NCBI RefSeq assembly: GCF_036336025.1
Contig: NZ_JAYKKE010000003.1
Coordinates: forward strand, 1 to 34,637
Direction of reading: 5' to 3'
Origin: Stomatohabitans albus
GTDB taxonomy: Bacteria; Actinomycetota; Nitriliruptoria; Euzebyales; Euzebyaceae
Length of the DNA: 34,637 nucleotides
The position numbers and the translations under genes were made by a program. The notes beneath the pieces were generated by a model, which saw nothing but the letters and a program-made list of their open reading frames with translations, made no database searches and was not told the origin of the DNA. Shown here piece after piece: positions 27,291-34,637 of the stretch; the first letter of the stretch is position 1, and every line of letters begins with the position of its first letter.

Positions 27291-27340
27291 GAACCTCCAG
27301 CCGTAGATCGTGCCCTCGTCCATCTAACGGGACAGTGGTG

Positions 27341-27376
27341 GGCTGACCCACTTGGTGTGCTGTGTGGGTGGGGCCA
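27341..27376. terminator. Stem-loop between convergent thyX and dapB
   Basis: ACCCAC (27346-27351) pairs with GTGGGT (27364-27369), flanked by GCTG/CAGC that extend the stem past a small bulge. It lies in the 104-base gap between the two convergent stops. No clear T-run follows, so the terminator call is tentative. Confidence 0.4.
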
Positions 27377-27394
27377 GCGTGCGGGTAGTTTCGG

Positions 27395-28111
27395 CTACGC
27401 CATAACCGCGTCTAGCCCAACGGCAAGCCCGTTCAACGTATGGATACGCTGAATGGCCATCACAACCCCTGGCATGAAGGAATAGCGGTCAAAGGAGTCT
27501 TGACGCAAGGTTAAGGCCTGACCTTGGGCGGTGAAGATCACTTCTTCGTGGGCAAGGAGCCCTGGCAAGCGCACGCTGTGCACCATTACCCCATGATGTT
27601 CTGACCCGCGGGCGGGATGCCCTGCTGGCCCACAAATCTCCGGGGTCTGGGTACGGTTGGTTGCTATAGCTTCTGCCGTGTGAATGGCCGTGCCTGAAGG
27701 GGCGTCTACCTTACGGTCGTGATGTAATTCAATGATTTCGACGTTGGGCATGTACTTGGCGGCTTGTGCTGCGAACTGCATCAACAGCACCGCACTGATA
27801 GCAAAATTGGGCACAACCAGGCAGTTGACCGTCGTTGCGCGACGGCGAAGGTCGTCTATATCGGCACTTGTCATGCCCGTTGCCCCAACAACGGCATGAA
27901 TTCCGTTATCCAAGAGCCAGGCCACATTGTCATGCACCGTGGCTGGGGTGGAAAACTCTACACACACCTGAGCGCCGGCCTTCACGATAGCGTCACGGTC
28001 GTCGCCCTGGTCAATGGCTGCGACCAGCTCCATGCCTTCGGTGTGCTCCACCGTCTCACAAACTGTTGACCCCATGCGCCCTCTGGCGCCAATCACCGCA
28101 ACTGTAATCAT
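27395..28111 (-). CDS. dapB: 4-hydroxy-tetrahydrodipicolinate reductase
   Basis: A 238-residue NAD(P)H-dependent reductase, the step after DapA in diaminopimelate/lysine synthesis. The Rossmann motif GARGRMG spans residues 8-14. The catalytic region ELHHDRKVDAPSGTA has His130, His131 and Lys134 with the following SGT. The length is at the short end, as in mycobacterial DapB. Upstream of the ATG the pattern TAGGCT plus 6 bases could be a leaderless promoter, though GTAGG could also act as a weak Shine-Dalgarno. It is separated from the M16 peptidase gene by a palindromic element. Confidence 0.95.
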   Translation of the reverse strand: MITVAVIGARGRMGSTVCETVEHTEGMELVAAIDQGDDRDAIVKAGAQVCVEFSTPATVHDNVAWLLDNGIHAVVGATGMTSADIDDLRRRATTVNCLVVPNFAISAVLLMQFAAQAAKYMPNVEIIELHHDRKVDAPSGTAIHTAEAIATNRTQTPEICGPAGHPARGSEHHGVMVHSVRLPGLLAHEEVIFTAQGQALTLRQDSFDRYSFMPGVVMAIQRIHTLNGLAVGLDAVMA

Positions 28112-28147
28112 GGGGTAAGCCTACTGCGCTGGCCACGGTAGCTACGT

Positions 28148-28207
28148 TTGAGGTAAGCGGTTGGCGGCTAAAACTGACTAAAAACTGCCGCTACGCGCTT
28201 ACCTCAA
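28148..28207. repeat. Two-tier palindromic element upstream of dapB
   Basis: TTGAGGTAAGCG (28148-28159) and CGCTTACCTCAA (28196-28207) are perfect 12-base arms. Inside, after a symmetric 4-by-4 internal loop, GCGGC (28164-28168) pairs with GCCGC (28187-28191) around an 18-base loop. The loop contains two near-copies of the pattern AAAACTGACT/AAAAACT. The element lies between the M16 peptidase stop and the dapB start (153-base gap). Confidence 0.75.
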
Positions 28208-28264
28208 TGGGTGGTTGCACAATCGTGTGGAATAATCGTGCGACTAAGAAGCCCTACGACGTCC

Positions 28265-29542
28265 TTAAACGGTGATACCGTCAGCAAGGTTTGGTACATC
28301 GGCGGCCTCAAGCGGCCCGACGATACCAACAGCGTGTTGGCCAGCGAGGGTTTCCTGGGCTACGGCTGCAACCTGGTCAATCGTGACCGATTCGATATTG
28401 GCCACAATCTCATCAAAGGAAAGCAACTGCTGTCCGGTAATCATCGCCCGGCCGAGACGGCTCATCCGGGCACTCGTATCTTCGAGCCCTAGTAGCGTCG
28501 CACCGGTCAGATAGCCCTTGGCTTGGCGCAATTCAGCATCGGTAATACCTTCACGGACCATGAGTGAGAGCTGATCTCGCACCGCACCGACGGCCTCATC
28601 AAGTTTGGCTGGGTTTGTTCCGAGGTAGACGCCTTGGGTGCCGGTGTCCATGTAATTCTGACCGAAGCTGTACACGGTGTAGGCCAGGCCACGCTGTTCA
28701 CGAATGTCTTGAAATAACCGGCTGGCCATTCCACCACCGAGGACCTGGTTCATCACCGAAGAAGCCCACCGGAGTTCATGGCCACGACGTAACCCTTTAT
28801 GTCCGATCACGACGTGGGCCTGTTCTGTCGGGCGGGTACGCACCCGAAGGCCATCAACAACGCCGTTAGACGGGGCATTTCGGGCTTCATGTTCCCCAGA
28901 GGCGGGTTTAGCTGATGCCAGATGGGTTTGGGCGAGGGCCACAATCTCATCGTGGTTAACATTGCCGGCTGCGGCAAGCACAATTTGATCACTCGTATAG
29001 CGGTCTTGCCACCATTGCATCACTTGTTCACGTGTCATGGCGTTCATGGAATCTCGGGTGCCGAGAATCTCACGGCCTAAGGGATGGGTGCCAAAGAGGG
29101 CATCGCTAAACACGCTGTGCACAAGGTCGTCTGGGGTATCAAAGTGAATGTTGATCTCTTCTAAGACCACATCACGTTCGCTCTCAATCTCACGATCAGG
29201 GAACGTGGACGCGGTGAGCATCTCACTCAATACATCAATGGCGCGGGAAACATCACGGTCCATACACCGGGCGTAATAGGCGGTGTATTCCTTGGTCGTA
29301 AAGGCGTTCATATCCCCGCCGACCTCATCGAGCACTTGGGCAAGTTGGAGGGCGTTACGCGTTGCGGTTCCTTTGAAGAGCAGATGTTCTAAAAAGTGCG
29401 TTGCGCCCTGGGTTGGGTCAGCCTCATCTCGGCTACCAACATTGACCCATAAGCCAATGGATGCAGACCGGACGGAGGCGATTGGTTCGGTGACCACCTT
29501 GAGCCCATTGCTCAGGGTGGTCAGGTGTACACCGTCAATCAC
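28265..29542 (-). CDS. pepR: M16-family zinc peptidase (PepR/mitochondrial processing peptidase-like)
   Basis: A 425-residue metallopeptidase of the pitrilysin/insulinase clan. The inverted zinc motif HFLEH is at residues 49-53 with the base Glu52. The third ligand is a Glu at 128-129 in VVLEE, at the expected distance. The C-terminal half is the usual inactive M16 domain with a RGLAYTVYSF segment. The start is GTG at 29542, overlapping the last base of the pnp stop (TAGTG). Location next to pnp is as in other actinobacteria. The physiological substrate is unknown. Confidence 0.95.
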   Translation of the reverse strand: MIDGVHLTTLSNGLKVVTEPIASVRSASIGLWVNVGSRDEADPTQGATHFLEHLLFKGTATRNALQLAQVLDEVGGDMNAFTTKEYTAYYARCMDRDVSRAIDVLSEMLTASTFPDREIESERDVVLEEINIHFDTPDDLVHSVFSDALFGTHPLGREILGTRDSMNAMTREQVMQWWQDRYTSDQIVLAAAGNVNHDEIVALAQTHLASAKPASGEHEARNAPSNGVVDGLRVRTRPTEQAHVVIGHKGLRRGHELRWASSVMNQVLGGGMASRLFQDIREQRGLAYTVYSFGQNYMDTGTQGVYLGTNPAKLDEAVGAVRDQLSLMVREGITDAELRQAKGYLTGATLLGLEDTSARMSRLGRAMITGQQLLSFDEIVANIESVTIDQVAAVAQETLAGQHAVGIVGPLEAADVPNLADGITV

Positions 29543-32043
29543 TATTCAGCGGAACGGGTACGGCGACGAACGCGACGAACGGGGGCGTCTTCTTCATCAT
29601 CCCCGGCACTCCGGCGACGGCGTGGACGACGCACACTGGTGTCATCCTCATCATCGCTGCTCGCGCGACGGCGCGCACGACGAGGCTTTTCTTGGTCATC
29701 GTCGGTATTGCGGCGACGCGCCCGACGGACCGGTGCCTCATCGTCATCATCCTCGGTCACCTTTGTCCGTGCGGGTTTTTCGTCGTCACGGTCAGTTTTA
29801 CGCGCAACCGGTTCTTCATTGGCGGGCGTGACCACTGGGTCAACGTCGCTTGAGGCTTCCGGGTCGATGAGCGTCAAGGAATACTTGCCACCGTTCTTCA
29901 CTTCGGTGACTTCAACCCAGAGCTTTTCACCGATGTCTACCGCTTCATCCGCGTGGGAAAGACGCTTTGAGCCACCGAGCTTGGAGATGTGCAAGAGCCC
30001 ATCGGTGCCAGGGGTCAAGCTGACAAATGCCCCGAAGTCAACGGTATTGACCACCGTACCGAAGTAGCGTTCACCAACTTGTGGGACCACGGGGTTGGCG
30101 ATTTGACGGACCCGAGCAAGGGCGGCATCAGCAGCGGCACCGTCGGTGGCGTAGATGCGCACCACACCACGCCCGTTTTCGTCTTCAATATCAATCTGGG
30201 CACCCGTCTCATCACTGATTTCACGGATGATTTTGCCCTTCGGCCCAATGACTTCACCGATCTTGTCCGCTGGAATGAACTCCACATGGACACGCGGGGC
30301 GTTGGGGTTGACCTCTGGACGTGGTTCCTTGATCGCGCTGGCCATCACGTCAAGAATCTCAAGGCGAGCTTCACGTGCTTGGGTTAACGCATTGCCGAGT
30401 ACATGGGCCGGAATACCAGTCAACTTGGTGTCTAACTGTAAGGCGGTCACAAAATCAGCCGTACCAGCCACCTTGAAGTCCATATCCCCAAAGGCATCTT
30501 CTGCCCCTTGAATATCGGTCAAGGTTACATAGTCACCATCTTCGTGGATAAGCCCCATCGCGATACCAGCTACCGGAGCGGCGATTGGGACACCGGCATC
30601 CATCAAGGACAGGGTTGACCCACACACGCTGGCCATTGAGGTGGAGCCGTTAGAGGACAGTACTTCACTGACTAGGCGGATCGTGTAGGGGAAGTCCTCG
30701 GTGCTGGGGAGTACGGGCACGAGTGCGCGTTCAGCCAGGGCACCGTGGCCAATTTCACGACGCTTGGGGCCACGCATGAAACCTGTTTCACCAACGCTGT
30801 AGGGCGGGAAGTTGTAGTGGTGAATGTAGGTGCGTTCTTCTTCGGGGTTAATCGTGTCAATGCGCTGGGCTTCACGAGCCATCCCCAAGGTAGCGATATT
30901 GAGCACCTGGGTTTCACCGCGGGTAAATAAGCCAGACCCGTGGGCACGGTCAAGCACACCAACTTCAGCGGCCAAGGGGCGGATATCGGTGGCACTACGG
31001 CCATCAATACGAACCCCGTCTTTAACGATACGACGACGAATGGTGGCCTTTTCTAAATGCTTGAATGCATTGAGTGCTTGGCGTTCCAGTTCCTCATCGG
31101 TCATATCTTCGGTGACCACGTCAAAGGCTTCGTCTAAGGCGGCTTCCTTTAACTCTGCAACCGCTTCACTTCGTTCAGCCTTGGCCATATCTTCATCGGC
31201 GTACAGCTTCTTGAGGCCCTTCTTTGCGGCACGTTCTACCGCCTTATAGACCTCATCAGTGTAATCAATGCTGATGGGAAGGTCGTGGTCGTTGACCCCA
31301 GCCTTGTCCACAAACTCAAGCTGCAAGTCACAGAGGGTTTTCAGGTAACCCTTCGCTTCTTCTAGGGCCTTACCGAGTACCTCTTCGGTTGGCTTGGTGG
31401 CACCCATCTCAACCATCTGTGTGGCATTGGGGGTGGCTTCAGCTTCAACCATCAAAATGTCAATTTCGCCGCTTTCCTTATTTAAGCGACCAGCAACAAC
31501 CAGGTCAAAGACACCCTCTTCGGTCATCCATTGGTAGGTCGGGAATGGCGTCCACCTACCGTCGCGGTCCATACCCATACGCAGGCCAGCGACCGGACCG
31601 TGGAAGGGCAGTCCGGCAACCATACACGCGGCGCTGGCACCATTAATACCGAGCACATCCAAGGGGTTCACCTGGTCAGCGGCCAGGGAGGTCATAATGA
31701 TTTGAACTTCGTTGCGCAGCCCTTCAACAAAGGTGGGGCGCATGGGACGGTCAACCAAACGACAGGTCAAAATGGCCTGTTCACTGGCTTTACCTTCACG
31801 CTTGAAGAAGGAGCCAGGAATCTTACCGGCAGCGTACATGCGCTCTTCAAAGTCAACGGTAAGGGGGAAGAAGTCTGTGCCAGGACGTACATCACGGCTG
31901 GCCGTGGCGGTGACCAGCAGGGTGGACCCACCAAGATGGGCGATAACGGCCCCGTGGGCCTGACCGGCAACCTTGCCGGTTTCAAACACGATTTCCGCAT
32001 TGCCAACCGTACCGTTGACAACGTGTTTGCCTAATTTACTCAT
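29542..32043 (-). CDS. pnp: Polynucleotide phosphorylase with long Arg/Asp-Glu repeat tail
   Basis: A 3'-5' phosphorolytic exoribonuclease of RNA decay, 833 residues from the ATG at 32043. An in-frame GTG at 32064 would add 7 residues; neither start has a clear Shine-Dalgarno. Two RNase PH domains with an alpha-helical linker come first. The KH domain (IPADKIGEVIGPKGKIIREI) and S1 domain (GERYFGTVVNTVDFGAFVSL) follow. The normal protein ends near the SLTLIDPE segment. About 105 further residues are low complexity: acidic stretches alternate with four basic blocks of the form RRxRRR. The stop TAG overlaps the pepR GTG. A terminator and a structured leader separate it from rpsO. Confidence 0.95.
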   Translation of the reverse strand: MSKLGKHVVNGTVGNAEIVFETGKVAGQAHGAVIAHLGGSTLLVTATASRDVRPGTDFFPLTVDFEERMYAAGKIPGSFFKREGKASEQAILTCRLVDRPMRPTFVEGLRNEVQIIMTSLAADQVNPLDVLGINGASAACMVAGLPFHGPVAGLRMGMDRDGRWTPFPTYQWMTEEGVFDLVVAGRLNKESGEIDILMVEAEATPNATQMVEMGATKPTEEVLGKALEEAKGYLKTLCDLQLEFVDKAGVNDHDLPISIDYTDEVYKAVERAAKKGLKKLYADEDMAKAERSEAVAELKEAALDEAFDVVTEDMTDEELERQALNAFKHLEKATIRRRIVKDGVRIDGRSATDIRPLAAEVGVLDRAHGSGLFTRGETQVLNIATLGMAREAQRIDTINPEEERTYIHHYNFPPYSVGETGFMRGPKRREIGHGALAERALVPVLPSTEDFPYTIRLVSEVLSSNGSTSMASVCGSTLSLMDAGVPIAAPVAGIAMGLIHEDGDYVTLTDIQGAEDAFGDMDFKVAGTADFVTALQLDTKLTGIPAHVLGNALTQAREARLEILDVMASAIKEPRPEVNPNAPRVHVEFIPADKIGEVIGPKGKIIREISDETGAQIDIEDENGRGVVRIYATDGAAADAALARVRQIANPVVPQVGERYFGTVVNTVDFGAFVSLTPGTDGLLHISKLGGSKRLSHADEAVDIGEKLWVEVTEVKNGGKYSLTLIDPEASSDVDPVVTPANEEPVARKTDRDDEKPARTKVTEDDDDEAPVRRARRRNTDDDQEKPRRARRRASSDDEDDTSVRRPRRRRSAGDDEEDAPVRRVRRRTRSAE

Positions 32044-32177
32044 TGTTTCGTTTAACTCTTTCACTTAGAACAGACCGGCACGCCAATCGCACCGGCCAGA
32101 GACGTCTGCACTCCCTTGGTTCCCAGTGATAACTACCTCACCGCTTGGCGTTCAGATGTTTACCACCGAAAACCACA

Positions 32178-32212
32178 AAGAGCACGCGGCTAGCGTAGCC
32201 GATCGTGCTCTT
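32178..32212 (-). terminator. Strong terminator hairpin between rpsO and pnp
   Basis: AAGAGCACG (32178-32186) and CGTGCTCTT (32204-32212) form the outer stem. CGGCTA and TAGCCG form the inner stem around GCG. A two-base AT bulge lies between. On the minus strand a TGTGGTTTTC tail follows. It is the likely partial terminator or RNase processing site that sets S15 and PNPase levels. Confidence 0.8.
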
Positions 32213-32223
32213 AGAACTACCGA

Positions 32224-32264
32224 GGTGTGAAAATAGGCGCAATCTCACACCATCGGCGCTGGTG
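32224..32264 (-). other. Overlapping hairpins 3' of rpsO
   Basis: GGTGTGA (32224-32230) can pair with TCACACC (32245-32251). CACCA (32249-32253) can pair with TGGTG (32260-32264). The two stems share bases 32249-32251, so they exclude each other. They lie 29-69 bases after the rpsO stop, just before the terminator hairpin in the direction of transcription. The rest of the leader up to pnp (32065-32177) shows no coding frame. Confidence 0.4.
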
Positions 32265-32292
32265 AGGCGTGTATTAAACGCCATTGAATTGT

Positions 32293-32565
32293 CTAGCGGC
32301 GGAGCCCCAGGCGGGCAATGAGTGAACGGTACCGTTCGATGTCCACGTTCGTGAGGTACTTCAACAGGTTGCGGCGCTGACCAACGAGCATCAACAACCC
32401 ACGACGGCTGTGGTGGTCCTTGGGGTGGGTCTTGAGGTGCTCTGTCAAGTGGTTGATACGGGCGGTCAATAACGCGACCTGAACCTCTGGGCTTCCGGTG
32501 TCACCTTCATGGGTGGCGTATTCTTTGATGATGGAAGCTTTGTCGATATTGCCTTTTACGGCCAT
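32293..32565 (-). CDS. rpsO: 30S ribosomal protein S15
   Basis: A 90-residue S15 that binds 16S rRNA in the platform. The family core [23 protein letters not shown] and the end [20 protein letters not shown]...[12 protein letters not shown] are intact, with the usual length. The ATG has a GGAGA Shine-Dalgarno. It is followed by the terminator and then pnp, the classic rpsO-pnp arrangement. Divergent from the RlpA-like gene. Confidence 0.98.
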   Translation of the reverse strand: MAVKGNIDKASIIKEYATHEGDTGSPEVQVALLTARINHLTEHLKTHPKDHHSRRGLLMLVGQRRNLLKYLTNVDIERYRSLIARLGLRR

Positions 32566-32628
32566 GGATAATCTCCTGTGACGAATCCCGCCGTGATTTC
32601 ACTAACGGGCGCGAACAAATAGACGATT

Positions 32629-32634
32629 TAGAAT
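32629..32634 (+). promoter_or_regulatory. Candidate -10 element of a leaderless rlpA-like mRNA
   Basis: TAGAAT ends 7 bases before the ATG at 32642. No Shine-Dalgarno is present upstream of that ATG. A -10 at this distance would start transcription at or next to the ATG, giving a leaderless mRNA. No good -35 was seen. Confidence 0.5.
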
Positions 32635-32641
32635 AGCACCT

Positions 32642-33526
32642 ATGGCAACTTCGGACCGCCTTCTGTTCAAATACGGCCCACTCCCCCTTGCGCTAGTCGC
32701 GCTCATCGGTGGTGGGGCGGTAACGTCTATTGCCCTGTCATTTACCCAGTCAAAGGCTGATCCGCTGCCGGCACCATCACTCTATGCAAAGGTGCAGGCA
32801 ACTCGCGATCCACAAGAGTTCTTACCCAAAGAGGACAACCTCCCACCGGTCTCACCGGTGAAGCCGGAGGATCATAACCAAACGCTAAATGACCGGGTGC
32901 CTGAGGACTTACCAAAGGCCGTTGAGGTGGTGCCCAGTGAAGTACCTATTGAGGTACCCAAGATTTCAGTTGCCGAGTTGCCAGAATCCTTGCGCCCTAA
33001 GAATGCACCGGTACCCGAGCCCCCAGCCGCGAATCCAGGCACGGCACCCTATGCCGGTGGCAGCCAATACAGCACGCCCACACTCGCGCCCCCCGGCGCG
33101 CAACTCGCACCCCAGCTTCCGGCCAACGCGCCGGTTAATGTGACTCATATCCTTCCGCCCAGCCAAGGCATGATGCGCATTAACCCACTCAAACTCCCTC
33201 CCGTGCCAACGGGCACGTTGATGGAGGGGCTGGCCAGTTGGTATGGCGCTGAAGAGCACGGCACCACCACGGCGTGCATGGTGACCTATGACATGTATGC
33301 CCCAACCTTGGCGACCCGTGAACTGCCCTGTGGTACGCCGGTGCTTATTGTGGCGAAGAATGGGCGTATGGCAACGGCAACCACCACTGACTGGGGCCCT
33401 GCCGAATGGACGAAACGGCGTTTTGACCTTTCCCCGGTGGTCTTTGAGCAACTCGGCAACTTGAGTTCAGGCGTGATTGATGTGCAGGTCATCACACTGG
33501 ACCAACCTAAGAAACTCGGTCGCTAA
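32642..33526 (+). CDS. rlpA: RlpA-like double-psi beta-barrel envelope protein
   Basis: A 294-residue protein with a short cytoplasmic N-terminus, one membrane helix (about residues 14-34), a long Pro-rich region (about 40-190), and a C-terminal double-psi beta-barrel (about 196-290). The barrel has GLASWYG, the LPCGTPV strand, TDWGP in place of the usual NDRGP, and FDLSP. RlpA proteins bind and in some cases cleave peptidoglycan glycan strands; whether this one is a lytic enzyme is not known, so the symbol denotes the family. It stands alone, divergent from rpsO. The Pro-rich stretch may span the wall. Confidence 0.8.
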   Translation: MATSDRLLFKYGPLPLALVALIGGGAVTSIALSFTQSKADPLPAPSLYAKVQATRDPQEFLPKEDNLPPVSPVKPEDHNQTLNDRVPEDLPKAVEVVPSEVPIEVPKISVAELPESLRPKNAPVPEPPAANPGTAPYAGGSQYSTPTLAPPGAQLAPQLPANAPVNVTHILPPSQGMMRINPLKLPPVPTGTLMEGLASWYGAEEHGTTTACMVTYDMYAPTLATRELPCGTPVLIVAKNGRMATATTTDWGPAEWTKRRFDLSPVVFEQLGNLSSGVIDVQVITLDQPKKLGR

Positions 33527-33543
33527 ATACGGTTCTTGGGCGT

Positions 33544-33567
33544 GCTCCACCCTTGTGGTGGTGGAGC
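33544..33567 (+). terminator. Hairpin after the RlpA-like gene
   Basis: GCTCCACC (33544-33551) pairs with GGTGGAGC (33560-33567) around an 8-base loop, 18 bases after the stop codon. Only a short TTGAGGTT follows, so it is a modest terminator candidate for the plus strand. Confidence 0.5.
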
Positions 33568-33647
33568 GGGTTGAGGTTCTGGGGCATAGGCCTTGGTGCT
33601 ACCTTGCCAGATACCACCAGGTACCACTGCCTCCGTCGTGCAGGCGG

Positions 33648-34637
33648 TTAGTCAGGCATATCGGGTAGGCCGTTGAGCCAGGCACGCACCCCATCCACAT
33701 TCACGATCCTTGCATCCATCAACTCGATCTCTGGATACGCCGTATCTAAAACCGGCACCCGCTTTTTCACCTTGGTTGCCCCCGTGCGCAAATCAAACTC
33801 TCCCACAACCCATTGTTTCGTGTGGGTAGCTAACCGCCCAAAGATAAACATCGAATCGTCCTGAATGGAATACGTCGGCTTATTATCCATATCAATCAAC
33901 AGCTCAGGAAAACGATCCTTAACCGGCCACGCATCCTCGGTCGCACCAGACACCTTATCAATACTTCTCACAATATCACTATCATCAATATAAAATATTT
34001 TATCATCATAAAAAGAAACTACTTGAGTCCCATTCGCACTACGTACATCTACAGGATGATAATTGAGTTGATCGTGAAATCCAGAACCTTCATCCCAATA
34101 GCCCAATAGATCACTTCCATTAATATCTGATCCTACATAATAGATTGTTGAATTATTCTTATCACACTGATGCTTCTCAATGTTATTTGAAAATACATTT
34201 TCACCTCGGTCAATTCTATTCATATGATGAGTCGACCAATCATACTTGTACTCTACAATTTGCCCAAATTTTGGATCAAGAGGTTTAATATTCTTAAACT
34301 CATCTCCGTAGGAATGTAAATATATATTTTTACCACAAGGATAAAAACTACCATCAATGATTTGCTCATAGGACCCAAACCCATCACCCTGGCGATACAC
34401 AAAACGAGAAGCAAAACCCCGCTCCCCACCAATATCAGATACCCCTAAATGCAACATCACGAGAAAATTGCCATCATTATCTATCGTTAACCCCCTGGTT
34501 CCACCAGTGCCAGGAGCAGATGCAAACGACTGAACCATACCGTCATTCACCCAATGCACCCCATAAAAATCAGTAAGAATCATCTGCCTCCCATTAGGTG
34601 AAAACGCAAAAGACGGCAACTCAGAGCCCACAACACG
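33648..34637 (-). CDS. Beta-propeller-like protein of unknown function (5' end outside window)
   Basis: The frame is open to the right edge of the window, so the visible 329 residues are the C-terminal part of a longer protein; the GTG at 34631 need not be the true start. Short repeats of the form SPNGRQMIL, DNDGNFLVML, KIFYIDDSDIVRSIDK and DDSMFIFG, with Asp-Gly turns, suggest a beta-propeller. No catalytic motif or membrane helix is seen in the visible part. Bases 33961-34020 have only 12 G or C of 60, far below the flanking genes, and the AT-rich stretch extends to about 34350. Family not recognised. It is on the opposite strand to the RlpA-like gene. Confidence 0.75.
   Translation of the reverse strand, partial: RVVGSELPSFAFSPNGRQMILTDFYGVHWVNDGMVQSFASAPGTGGTRGLTIDNDGNFLVMLHLGVSDIGGERGFASRFVYRQGDGFGSYEQIIDGSFYPCGKNIYLHSYGDEFKNIKPLDPKFGQIVEYKYDWSTHHMNRIDRGENVFSNNIEKHQCDKNNSTIYYVGSDINGSDLLGYWDEGSGFHDQLNYHPVDVRSANGTQVVSFYDDKIFYIDDSDIVRSIDKVSGATEDAWPVKDRFPELLIDMDNKPTYSIQDDSMFIFGRLATHTKQWVVGEFDLRTGATKVKKRVPVLDTAYPEIELMDARIVNVDGVRAWLNGLPDMPD

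Noticed and set aside
1-34637. CRISPR arrays, insertion sequences, prophage
   Set aside because: No regularly spaced repeats, transposase, integrase or phage structural frames were found on either strand.

Overview
The window reads like a stretch of chromosome from a Gram-positive, actinobacterium-like organism of moderate G+C. The evidence is gene order and family type. The order rpsO-pnp-M16 peptidase-dapB-(thyX)-dapA-rnj-ftsK is the one known from mycobacteria and other Actinomycetota. The block phoH-ybeY-corC-cdd is also typical, and the metal regulator is a CsoR. A secreted protein with DUF11-like domains that runs into a cell-wall-binding repeat 2 domain would fit a deep-branching actinobacterial class such as Nitriliruptoria, but that is only a guess. 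Nearly every housekeeping gene lies on the minus strand. Starts are often GTG, one is TTG, and stop/start overlaps are common.

Layout. (1) 1-7005, minus: a giant secreted surface protein, open for 2335 codons and cut by the left edge of the window. (2) 7006-10297, minus: a structured intergenic region, tRNA-Val(CAC), cdd, corC, ybeY and phoH, probably one operon read from phoH to the tRNA. (3) 10331-12808, plus: a small membrane-anchored protein of unknown function and a long-chain acyl-CoA ligase. (4) 12884-15589, minus: a copper operon copZ-copA-csoR with a perfect CsoR-type operator in front of copZ. (5) 15640-20314, minus: the L-lactate operon lldP-lutA-lutB-lutC, with the GntR/FCD regulator lldR divergent on plus (20395-21177) and an LldR-type operator between them. 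(6) 21255-26350, minus: dapA, rnj, ftsK. (7) thyX on plus (26490-27290), opposite to its neighbours. (8) 27395-32565, minus: rpsO, pnp, an M16 peptidase and dapB, with a terminator and a structured leader between rpsO and pnp. (9) 32642-33526, plus: an RlpA-like double-psi beta-barrel protein, probably from a leaderless mRNA. (10) 33648-34637, minus: a beta-propeller-like protein of unknown function, cut by the right edge, with a strikingly AT-rich middle.

How the genes work together. The lactate block imports L-lactate and oxidises it under LldR control. The copper block senses, chaperones and exports Cu(I). YbeY, PhoH, RNase J, PNPase and S15 form a ribosome and RNA maintenance set. DapA and DapB make the diaminopimelate/lysine precursor for the wall, FtsK moves DNA at the septum, and the RlpA-like and giant surface proteins act at the cell envelope. 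No CRISPR array, insertion sequence or prophage was seen. The most unusual items are the CsoR operator that also looks like an intrinsic terminator, the arginine/acid repeat tail of PNPase, the inverted and divergent thyX, the two-tier palindrome before dapB, and the giant surface protein.
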